DNA of 64,000 nt from Alteromonadaceae bacterium M269 (GTDB lineage: Bacteria; Pseudomonadota; Gammaproteobacteria; Enterobacterales; Alteromonadaceae), in NCBI GenBank assembly GCA_004353515.1, contig SMNZ01000001.1, forward strand, positions 620,001 to 684,000, read 5' to 3'. Positions 33,401 to 39,930 of this stretch are shown piece after piece. The notes beneath the pieces are model-generated. The model did not search any database, had not been told where the DNA came from, and worked only from the letters and a program-made list of their open reading frames with translations. Position numbers and translations under genes: made by a program. Each line of letters begins with the position of its first letter. The first letter of the stretch is position 1.

Positions 33401-34528
33401 TTGGCAAAAGTATTACCCGATTTTATGCTGCCAACTGCTTTTCACCTGATTGCCGATTGGCCTCTCACACCCAATGGCAAAATAGATAAAGCAATGCTAC
33501 CCAACCCTAAAAGCCTTGCGCGACATGCGGAGTATTCACCAGCTGAGACAGAAACACAGTCTATCTTGGTTAATATATGGTCAAAACTGTTGAAGCTTGA
33601 GCCACAAGAAATCAGCATACACGACGATTTCTTTGAGCTTGGAGGGTATTCACTTTTGACCGTGCGCATGGTCGCAGAAGTGTCGAATCAATTAGGTGTA
33701 ACCCTAGATGTCAAAGTACTCTTCAGAAACACCAGTATTGCGAAGTTGGCCAGTTATTTGGAAGGAGACACAGAAGAGTCTGAAGAAACCCTTAGAACAC
33801 TTGGTACAAATAATCCTGATTATAAAACCTTGTATTGTGTTCCAGGAATAGCTGGACTTTCGCATACTTTTACCGCGATGGCTCTAGAGACTTATCAGCA
33901 TGGATTCAATGTGAAAGCATTTAATCACAGAGGTGTATTTGGAGAAGCGCCTGCATTTTCTACTATTGTTGAAAATGCCGCTGCTTTTACTGACGAGTTG
34001 CTAAGTGTTCAACCTGAGGGACCATATCTGTTGGCAGGACATTCTTATGGCGGCGTTATTGCCCTGGAAATGGCAAAGCAGCTCACGCAGAGAAATTGCG
34101 AAGTAAAACTCATTATGTTGGACTGTTATTTTGAACAACATAAGTTGAAATTATTAGACGGCGAGCGGTATTCATCTCAAGGTGTTGCTGAACCACTGGG
34201 CATTGATTTTAAGGACAGTGTCGCATGTGTATACGAAAAGCAAAAGTCTTTGTTTTCTTCCTATCAACCGAAAAAGCTGACAGTTCATATTGATACGCTA
34301 CACCTATTTGCACAACTCAGTGGAGTAGACATTGACGTCTATCAGGCTTATTTGCGAGGTTGTTTTTGGCCAGAGGTTCATTGTAGAGAAGTTTCAGGTG
34401 ATCACTATAGCATGTTGGAAAGCCCAAATATTGAAACCACTGCAGGCACGATATGTCGTTTTCTATCGAATGCTCAAAGTTCGGATGGCGCATTCGAACC
34501 GTCTTGTCAGCAAAGAGTTGTTACTTAA
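30446..34528 (+). CDS. Terminal NRPS module with thioesterase (docking-C-A-T-TE)
   Basis: The 1360-residue protein starts with a TubC-like docking segment (about 1-55), then C (HHIASDG, H196), A (core FTSGSTGHPKG near 665), T (GGYSL, S1069) and a type I thioesterase with GHSYGG (S1200) and a late SGDHYSM histidine. It adds the last residue and releases the chain by hydrolysis or cyclisation. By-eye alignment gives the adenylation code DAQTMGIIIK, which I cannot assign; like A1 it has the LPTAYWH variant near position 278. The ATG overlaps the previous stop (ATGA), so translation is probably coupled. The canonical HHxxxDG here contrasts with the DH/DD variants in the preceding NRPS. No MbtH-like gene lies beside it. 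Confidence 0.95.
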   Translation: MSVLSKLIEYKTQSIVVKLSGQKLTIEADKNALTDEIKQTLRELKGDILTLYSLLQIDSNQALAPTTFSQKRLWFIDALERGTNHYNIVDYLYIKKALNVSVLQKALSEILIRHHILRSTYSEEDGAVFQITRPFGQLPYQQYDFRDMTREAALAKVQTLMDKESSHQFELRKQIPIRFVMCLIGQAESYLLINVHHIASDGWSNNVMRHELDTLYTSFSQGLVSPLDRLKIQFSDYAHWENQFLTPDVMQRQLDYWLNKLDNLPLVHSLPLDKKRPAEQAFNGGLFQSVITGDVVTKFKTLCANSRATLFMGAGAVFSLLLSRFSAQDDIIFGSAISNREKPEIAALIGFFVNTLVFRFNLSKATTFSELLSLVKETSEEAYANQHLPFDELVRGLKLQRSLAYSPVFQIYFDFEAKANQPMSGSNDKDALLPGFSDPAAKFDLAASCKLENDTLSVRWNYDSALFEQSTITCMAECYEYLLRAVTDTPDTLLSNIPTYNYAYPDLKLAESPAKTVLAHQWLEQYSVSSPEQIALIGERETLNYYQLNCQANKLAHLIGENTSKGQVVIICMSRSEDLIRSMFAVLKSGACYVVVDPEHPAERVRWMCEKVNANLVLINNEQHRTLFNCAVVNINSDSAIRQLDNHSIHNPNISISADNLAYIIFTSGSTGHPKGVSITHTNLYSYFEGIQEQSRIQSQDRVLQFCSISFDAFMQDLFLAIGNGATLILRNNDVASDVKKLCRFIKDYDLTVTTLPTAYWHALCEIIEQDDMRLLDSLRVIMVGGEAMSGTLLHRFKRLCSKQFEIFNIYGPAEATIIAAAYDTRHYDPIMSNVPIGKPIKGTQCYVLDRHGHSCPPGVIGELYLGGTAIAKGYFADQTLTDEKFSNVKSLPFAGRLYQTGDNARYLPNGEIEFCGRRDDQFKIRGFRVELGEIKQQLEQNPSVDSAVVVINSDKQIIAYLKFANSSMNNEQTEFDFCENVKRGLAKVLPDFMLPTAFHLIADWPLTPNGKIDKAMLPNPKSLARHAEYSPAETETQSILVNIWSKLLKLEPQEISIHDDFFELGGYSLLTVRMVAEVSNQLGVTLDVKVLFRNTSIAKLASYLEGDTEESEETLRTLGTNNPDYKTLYCVPGIAGLSHTFTAMALETYQHGFNVKAFNHRGVFGEAPAFSTIVENAAAFTDELLSVQPEGPYLLAGHSYGGVIALEMAKQLTQRNCEVKLIMLDCYFEQHKLKLLDGERYSSQGVAEPLGIDFKDSVACVYEKQKSLFSSYQPKKLTVHIDTLHLFAQLSGVDIDVYQAYLRGCFWPEVHCREVSGDHYSMLESPNIETTAGTICRFLSNAQSSDGAFEPSCQQRVVT

Positions 34529-34644
34529 GGCGCGTCGCGTAAGAGTTGTTATTAAGATTAGTTGTTTGATACTTTGTTTTGAGTATTTTTATTTCTAAGC
34601 ACATATTCTATGTTTGAAAAGTAAGTAGATTATAGGTAAAGTGA

Positions 34645-34666
34645 ATTGAGAAATTATATTCTCAAT
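34645..34666. repeat. Perfect 8-bp inverted repeat upstream of the export genes
   Basis: ATTGAGAA and TTCTCAAT are separated by six bases in the AT-rich gap between the TE gene and the adaptor gene. It has no T-tract, so it is more likely an operator or chance dyad than a terminator. I saw no convincing promoter or gene in the rest of the 34529-34802 gap. Confidence 0.35.
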
Positions 34667-34802
34667 AGCAATGTTAAAATAGTTTCTTAATTAGGGATGT
34701 AAGGTTCGGCTAAGCACTGCCTTGATTAGTCGCGCTTTTTACTGATGATATTTAGATTCTAAGTTGTTTTTAGGTCTCAATGTAGACAGGTATATAAAGT
34801 TA

Positions 34803-36056
34803 GTGGATGTAAAAAGAAGTAAATCAAAGCAAAAGCTGTTTGGGGCAAGGAATGTATCTATTGCTGCGGGCGTATCAGTAGTCCTTGTGCTTTACACCGT
34901 GTTGTCAAACATGTCCCAGGCACTTCCGTCAGTCACTCGAGATAATATTTGGCTTGATGCAGCGGTGCGGGGCGATATGTTACATGAGATTCGCAGTGTC
35001 GGTGTATTAGAGCATAAAAATGTTCGTTGGGCTGCTTCATTAGTTTCAGGGAATGTTAAAGAGGTTTTTTTAGAGGCCGGTGCCGAAGTTAATTCGGATA
35101 CGGTGATAATGAGACTGGAGAATCCCTCTCTGGAATCGGCTTTAAAGCAAGCAGAGGCGAATTGGTATGGCGCTCAAGCTACCTTTGAAGCTAAGCGCAG
35201 TGAACTCAAGTTAGAAGCATTAGAACAGGATTCTGTCATTGCAGAATTTAGAGCTGCATATGAAATTCAGCTTATCGAAGCCCAGTCGACTGAGGAAATC
35301 TTCGAAAAAGGCACCGTATCTAGGTTTGAGATGCAACGCGCCAAGATAAATCTAGTACAAAGTGAAAAATTGTTAGCTATCGCAGAACAGCGAAAGAAAG
35401 AGATCGAACGGAATATTGCCACGCAATTGAGAGCGGCTGAGGCAGTGCTGGAACAAGCAAAAATTGCTTTAGACATTACGCTAAAAGATGTTGAGTCATT
35501 GAATGTTAGGGCAGGGATATCCGGTGTCATTCAAAACATCAGTATCGAGCCTGGACAAGAGGTCGCGGTAGGCGAAAATGTCGCATTGGTTGCTCAACCA
35601 AAGCCATTAAGAGGAAGGCTGAGAGTACCTGAAGTATTGGCTAAGGATCTCAGCATGGGACTGGATGTAAACGTCGATATTCACAATGGCATTGTCACAG
35701 GTAAAGTAGCTCAGATTGAACCCTCCGTTACTAATGGAAGTGTCACTCTTTATGTTACTTTCGATGAAGCTTTACCAAGCAATGCGAGAGCCGACACGTC
35801 GATTGAAGCTAAAATCATCCTTAGCAATCTAGGCAATGTAATCAGCATCGCCAGACCCGCATCAGCAACCAATAACACTACCGGAAAGCTTTTCGTACTT
35901 GACCCAGACACTGGCATTGTCAATCGTAGAGAAGTCTATTACGGCGCAATTTCCAGTGACCGAGTACAAATCCTTCGCGGTCTTGAAGTAGGTGAACAGG
36001 TAATCGTATCTGACTTAACGCAATGGAGCGAATATGAGGCACTCCAGTTGAATTAG
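34803..36056 (+). CDS. HlyD/MacA-type periplasmic adaptor (membrane fusion protein)
   Basis: The protein has one N-terminal membrane segment (VSIAAGVSVVLVLYTVLS), a split biotinyl-lipoyl-like domain, a long alpha-helical hairpin rich in Ala, Glu and Lys, and a C-terminal beta-barrel region ending near LEVGEQVIVSDL. Such adaptors link an inner-membrane transporter to a TolC-type outer-membrane channel. I prefer the GTG at 34803 (start MDVKRSKSKQK); an in-frame TTG at 34764 would add 13 residues, and neither has a strong ribosome site. It is the first of three export genes after the NRPS, so it probably serves the product of the cluster. No outer-membrane channel gene is present nearby. Confidence 0.85.
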   Translation: MDVKRSKSKQKLFGARNVSIAAGVSVVLVLYTVLSNMSQALPSVTRDNIWLDAAVRGDMLHEIRSVGVLEHKNVRWAASLVSGNVKEVFLEAGAEVNSDTVIMRLENPSLESALKQAEANWYGAQATFEAKRSELKLEALEQDSVIAEFRAAYEIQLIEAQSTEEIFEKGTVSRFEMQRAKINLVQSEKLLAIAEQRKKEIERNIATQLRAAEAVLEQAKIALDITLKDVESLNVRAGISGVIQNISIEPGQEVAVGENVALVAQPKPLRGRLRVPEVLAKDLSMGLDVNVDIHNGIVTGKVAQIEPSVTNGSVTLYVTFDEALPSNARADTSIEAKIILSNLGNVISIARPASATNNTTGKLFVLDPDTGIVNRREVYYGAISSDRVQILRGLEVGEQVIVSDLTQWSEYEALQLN

Positions 36057-36111
36057 TGCGGTAGTAAAAAATATATAAAAGCAATAGACCTTTAAAGGAG
36101 TCATCAGGCCA

Positions 36112-36861
36112 ATGAAATCAGTTAATATGAACAGCGGCAGTCCGGTTATTACACTCAATAAACTATGTAAGGTATTTCACACAGAGGAAGTCGACACCTA
36201 TGCCTTACAAGATGTTGATCTTGAAATTAAACAGGGAGAGTTTGTAGCAATAACAGGACCTTCCGGGTGTGGTAAATCAACCCTACTATCTATGTTAGGC
36301 CTGTTAGACACCTTTAATTCAGGTAATTACATATTGAATGGACGTGATGTATCCGATTTGAGACTAAGGGAATTGGCGGTGATTCGTAACCATGAAATCG
36401 GATTTATCTTCCAGGCATTTAATTTGATTGCTGACCTTTCTGTCGAAGCCAATGTCACTCTTCCATTAACCTATCGAAATATGGATAAGGCGGAAAGGCG
36501 CGATAGGGTTCTCCATGCATTAGAATTAGTCAAAATGGAGCACAGGTTAAAGCATTATCCTGGTCAATTGTCGGGTGGTCAACAGCAGCGAGTAGCTGTA
36601 GCGAGGGCTCTGGCAGGCGATCCAAAACTCCTTTTAGCTGATGAACCAACAGGTAATCTGGATAGTAAAAATGGTGAAGTAGTCATGGAGCTTTTAGACA
36701 GTCTTCACGCCAATGGAAGTACTTTATGTATGGTTACCCACGATGTTGATTTTGCTCAGCGAGCCGACCGAGTGATATACATGAAAGATGGCCAGATGGT
36801 AAAAGGGGAGACTTCTGCCAACGCAACCAGCTTAGAAGATGTAGGTGAGTTAGCCTCTTAA
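36112..36861 (+). CDS. ABC transporter ATPase (MacB/LolD-type)
   Basis: This 249-residue ATPase has Walker [11 protein letters not shown]-loop (FIFQAFNL), signature LSGGQQQR, Walker [13 protein letters not shown] and the switch histidine in MVTHD. The PTGNLDS sequence and length are typical of ATPases that energise MacB/FtsX-type permeases. AAAGGAG lies a little far (about 13 bases) upstream of the ATG at 36112; an ATG at 36127 is an alternative. It sits between its presumed adaptor and permease. Confidence 0.95.
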   Translation: MKSVNMNSGSPVITLNKLCKVFHTEEVDTYALQDVDLEIKQGEFVAITGPSGCGKSTLLSMLGLLDTFNSGNYILNGRDVSDLRLRELAVIRNHEIGFIFQAFNLIADLSVEANVTLPLTYRNMDKAERRDRVLHALELVKMEHRLKHYPGQLSGGQQQRVAVARALAGDPKLLLADEPTGNLDSKNGEVVMELLDSLHANGSTLCMVTHDVDFAQRADRVIYMKDGQMVKGETSANATSLEDVGELAS

Positions 36862-36905
36862 TGTGATAGCAACGCATGGTATTCACTTTGTTGATGGAAT
36901 AAATT

Positions 36906-39356
36906 ATGTTTTTTGATGTTTTTATATCTGAAGTTCTTCAGTCTTGGAAATCACTTTTGAAAAAGCCTGGTTACATGATGCTGGCAACCATGACACTATC
37001 TATGGGAGTTAGTGCATGTATTGTTGTGTTTGCATTGGTTAAAGCGAGTTTTCTCGCACCTATATCTGTACCTAACATTGATCAGGTCGTAAGAATTGGT
37101 GGGGTAGAGCGTGGTGACCATGTGGGGGGTATGGCCCCAATCCAGTTTATGAGCATTAACCAATTACCCAATGTACAGAGCATTGGTATTGCTGCGCCGG
37201 CAGTGACTTCTGTGGCAGTCCAAAACACGGATCGTACAACCCTAGTGTCTAGTTGGATGGTAGACAAAGGGTTTTTGGACGTTCTCAGTATCCCTATGCA
37301 AATTGGTAGAGGTTTTAATAGCAACGAGAGCAAGCCCAATGGGCCAGATGCACTGATTGTAAGTTATGGGTATTGGCAGGAATATTTCGGAGGAAACGCA
37401 TCAGTACTTGGCAAAACACTACTGATTGATGGCGCCTACATACCCATTGTCGGCGTATTGCCGATAGATTTCCCGTATAAAGAAGCCGATATTTTAATGC
37501 CCTTGGCACTAGACCCAGATGAGGTAGGTTGGTCTGGTAGCTTTAAGGTTATTGCTCGAATGGATAGTAGTACCTCTATTGGAACAGTTTCACAAGCAGC
37601 AGGTGTGAGATTACACAGTCTAGATGTCGAATACAAAATTAACGAAGCATTAGGGCAGTTCCGCCAATACGCTGCTCAACCGATAGAAAGCGCCTTACGC
37701 GCCCAAACGCGATCACGCACGGTAATGATTATCTTTTCTGGCTGTGCGGCAGTATTGCTTTTCATCGTTCTTGCAAATCTTTCAAATTTATCTTTATTAC
37801 GCATTATGGCTCGTAGTCATGATAGTGCGGTTCGCCGTGCTTTGGGAGCACCTCTGACGCGCCTATTACTTCCAATAGCTTCAGAGCAGCTTTTGGTCGC
37901 TGTATTGGGGGGAGTGTTAGGATTATCCATTGCATGGATTTCACTGCAGTTGGCAGACAGTGTTTTGCCACCGTACTGGTTTATCAGTGCATCTTCACGC
38001 CCTGATATTGGAATAGAAAGTATTTTATTTTCGATAGGGTTATCCCTGTTTGTTATGTTCATTGCTATGGCATTTGGCGCGTGGCGGATTCGCTATTCGC
38101 CGATGAAAGAGTATCTGGTCAGTGGCGGCCGTACTGGCAGTGGAAGAAAATCCAGCCAACTAGGGCGAATTTTGGTAGTTTTACAAGCATCTTTGGCTAC
38201 TTTACTACTGCTTATGGCGGCGCTCAGTGCCCGCACGTTTTGGAAATCTAGCCAAGTAGATTATGGATTTGATGGCGGACAGTCATTGGCTTTTTATATT
38301 AAACCAGGCAGAACCACTTACCCAGACCAACAAACCGTATTGACGATGGCCAGTGCACTGACAGAGAGGCTAGAAGCTTTCCCGGGCATTGAACGCGTTG
38401 GTTTTGGTACAAACATTCCGGCCAGTAATACAGATCACCATGACACAGCACCTTTTCTCCTAGATGATGGCCGTACGATCAATTCTATAACGTCTTATCT
38501 GATCAGTCCGGGGTACTTTGAGGCTATTGGGATGGAATTAGATCGTGGTCGGACATTTGATACTACCTATGCAGCCAATACAGATTCGATTATTGTTTCT
38601 GAAGAGTTAGAGAAAGGTATACAAACTGACATGTTGGATAAGAGGCTCACTTTACCCTTTAATGCAGTCAATCCCGAATGGGAAAACTTGCCTTTGACCA
38701 TTAGAGGTGTTAGCAAAGGCGTGCGTGCTCATGGACCAAACAGACAATTGCCTCCTATTGTGTGGATCCCGTTTATGGCCAACACAGAAAAGTTGTATGA
38801 CTTATGGCGTGATTCCGACAGCTTATGGTTTGTTGTTAAAGTGAAGGGTGATCCCGCGTCTTTCCAAGATGAAGCACTTAAAGCCGTGCGTGATATAGCA
38901 CCGACACTCTCAGTAGGTGGGCTTCAGCCGGTCTCTGAATATCAATCGTCAATTTTAAATACTCAACAATTAAACTTAACCTTAATTCTGGTATTTGCTG
39001 GTGTTGCCTTATCTTTATCTTCTATTGGTATGTATTCGGTGATGGCGGTGACAGTAGCAGACAAGAAACACGAATTTGGTGTTAAATCTGCGCTGGGCGC
39101 GCAGCCAGGCAAGTTGATGGGAGACGTATTGAAAGGAGGAAGCATATCCCTCGGTATTGGCATTGTGCTTGGACTGTTGGCTGCTGTAGCAGCATCCAAT
39201 ACCATAGAGCGTTTCCTTTATGGAGCTGATGCCGCTGATCCTATCTCAGTGTTGATAATAATTGTTGTTTTGATGATTTCTGGGTTAATAGCTTGCATCA
39301 AACCAGCTTACGAAGCAGCAAAAACTAAACCAATGCAATCATTGAGAATGGAGTAA
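36906..39356 (+). CDS. MacB/FtsX-type ABC permease with two fused permease halves
   Basis: The 816-residue membrane protein has an N-terminal membrane segment (MLATMTLSMGVSACIVVFALV), a periplasmic domain, three more segments around 270-390, then a second half with the same layout (segment near LVVLQASLATLLLLMAAL, periplasmic domain, three C-terminal segments). It ends in the characteristic KTKPMQSLRME. This duplicated FtsX/MacB_PCD arrangement is typical of permeases lacking a fused ATPase, so it should pair with the gene 44 bases upstream. Its place after the NRPS genes suggests export of, or immunity to, the product. MacB-type pumps act on substrates in the periplasm rather than the cytoplasm. 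Confidence 0.92.
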   Translation: MFFDVFISEVLQSWKSLLKKPGYMMLATMTLSMGVSACIVVFALVKASFLAPISVPNIDQVVRIGGVERGDHVGGMAPIQFMSINQLPNVQSIGIAAPAVTSVAVQNTDRTTLVSSWMVDKGFLDVLSIPMQIGRGFNSNESKPNGPDALIVSYGYWQEYFGGNASVLGKTLLIDGAYIPIVGVLPIDFPYKEADILMPLALDPDEVGWSGSFKVIARMDSSTSIGTVSQAAGVRLHSLDVEYKINEALGQFRQYAAQPIESALRAQTRSRTVMIIFSGCAAVLLFIVLANLSNLSLLRIMARSHDSAVRRALGAPLTRLLLPIASEQLLVAVLGGVLGLSIAWISLQLADSVLPPYWFISASSRPDIGIESILFSIGLSLFVMFIAMAFGAWRIRYSPMKEYLVSGGRTGSGRKSSQLGRILVVLQASLATLLLLMAALSARTFWKSSQVDYGFDGGQSLAFYIKPGRTTYPDQQTVLTMASALTERLEAFPGIERVGFGTNIPASNTDHHDTAPFLLDDGRTINSITSYLISPGYFEAIGMELDRGRTFDTTYAANTDSIIVSEELEKGIQTDMLDKRLTLPFNAVNPEWENLPLTIRGVSKGVRAHGPNRQLPPIVWIPFMANTEKLYDLWRDSDSLWFVVKVKGDPASFQDEALKAVRDIAPTLSVGGLQPVSEYQSSILNTQQLNLTLILVFAGVALSLSSIGMYSVMAVTVADKKHEFGVKSALGAQPGKLMGDVLKGGSISLGIGIVLGLLAAVAASNTIERFLYGADAADPISVLIIIVVLMISGLIACIKPAYEAAKTKPMQSLRME

Positions 39357-39368
39357 GTAAAATAAGGT

Positions 39369-39401
39369 ATAGAGCAAGGCTCAACTCCTTGCTCTATTTT
39401 C
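39369..39401 (+). terminator. Rho-independent terminator of the biosynthetic/export operon
   Basis: An 11-bp stem (ATAGAGCAAGG / CCTTGCTCTAT) with a 7-base loop is followed by a T-tract, 12 bases after the permease stop. It marks the right end of the cluster. Confidence 0.9.
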
Positions 39402-39449
39402 TTCCTACCGATGATTTTGGCTGTGCTAGTAGTGCCAATACTGATAAAG

Positions 39450-39551
39450 CGTTGTTGCCAATCTAACTCTTCTCTATAAGACGCTCTTGCAAGCGCTTGC
39501 CAATGGTTATTAACTTGCGCTAAGTCTAGTGCTGAGAACATGGTACTCAAT
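39450..39551 (-). pseudogene. Deleted fragment of gdhB 3' region (relic duplicate)
   Basis: The minus strand encodes SALDLAQV followed directly by NNHWQALARASYREELDWQQR, both found in the intact GdhB at 57038-61876 but separated there by about 40 residues. The DNA match is nearly perfect: 39450-39517 matches about 57243-57310 with one visible difference, and 39518-39551 matches 57418-57451. The internal deletion falls at short direct repeats (AACTTG-NN-CTAAG and GGTTATTAAC in the intact gene). It cannot be functional; it is a recombination scar. Confidence 0.9.
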
Positions 39552-39636
39552 ACGTAAACTCCGAGAATCTGTAAGAGTGCTTAAAACGCTTGTTGAATTG
39601 GATGGCGAGCAACCAGTTGGTAGCGCAATCATCTGA
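39547..39636 (+). pseudogene. Short coding-like remnant of unknown origin
   Basis: Right where the gdhB match ends, the plus strand reads in frame as RKLRESVRVLKTLVELDG and then EQPVGSAII before a stop. The composition looks like real protein, but there is no start codon or ribosome site. I do not recognise the source. It may be the tail of a gene broken by the rearrangement that left the gdhB fragment; chance is possible. Confidence 0.25.
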
Positions 39637-39639
39637 GTC

Positions 39640-39930
39640 ACTAAACACTAAGTCAATCTATATACTGCTTACTTTTACTAATTCAACTTCGTGAAGAGTT
39701 ACGTACTTTTAGTTTCCAGTTTTACTCTGAAGTTTACTGTCTGCACAGAAGTTTCCATCTTTGCTATAAAATCCAATGAGTCGTACAGTTTAGTACTAAA
39801 TAGAATCATTAGTTCGTAATAATAAACATTATTACGAATTAAATATACGCCAAGTACACTCCTAAAGTACTTAAGTCTGAAGAGCTTCGTTGAGTGCTAC
39901 ATCAATTAACACTCAACCCACTTTGTTTAT
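39640..39930. other. AT-rich intergenic junction, no gene seen
   Basis: No convincing gene or promoter was seen. It contains the hairpin at 39813-39838 and a weaker 8-bp dyad (GTTGAGTG/CACTCAAC, 39889-39917) just downstream of the EAL gene, which lacks a T-tract. Confidence 0.6.
39813..39838. repeat. Perfect 11-bp inverted repeat with 4-base loop
   Basis: TTCGTAATAAT and ATTATTACGAA flank the loop AAAC. The symmetry is complete but there is no T-tract and few G/C pairs, so a protein-binding operator or a mobile-element end is as likely as a terminator. Confidence 0.7.

Noticed and set aside
34332-34598. Plus-strand frame overlapping the end of the thioesterase gene
   Set aside because: It lies in another frame of a strongly supported coding region and has no family features.
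39308-39550. 80-codon minus frame containing the gdhB-like segment as a possible small gene
   Set aside because: Only the first third has homology; the rest reads through the operon terminator and the permease 3' end, so it is a pseudogene fragment.
39889-39917. Dyad GTTGAGTG/CACTCAAC as terminator of the EAL gene
   Set aside because: 13-base loop and no T-tract; not strong enough to call.
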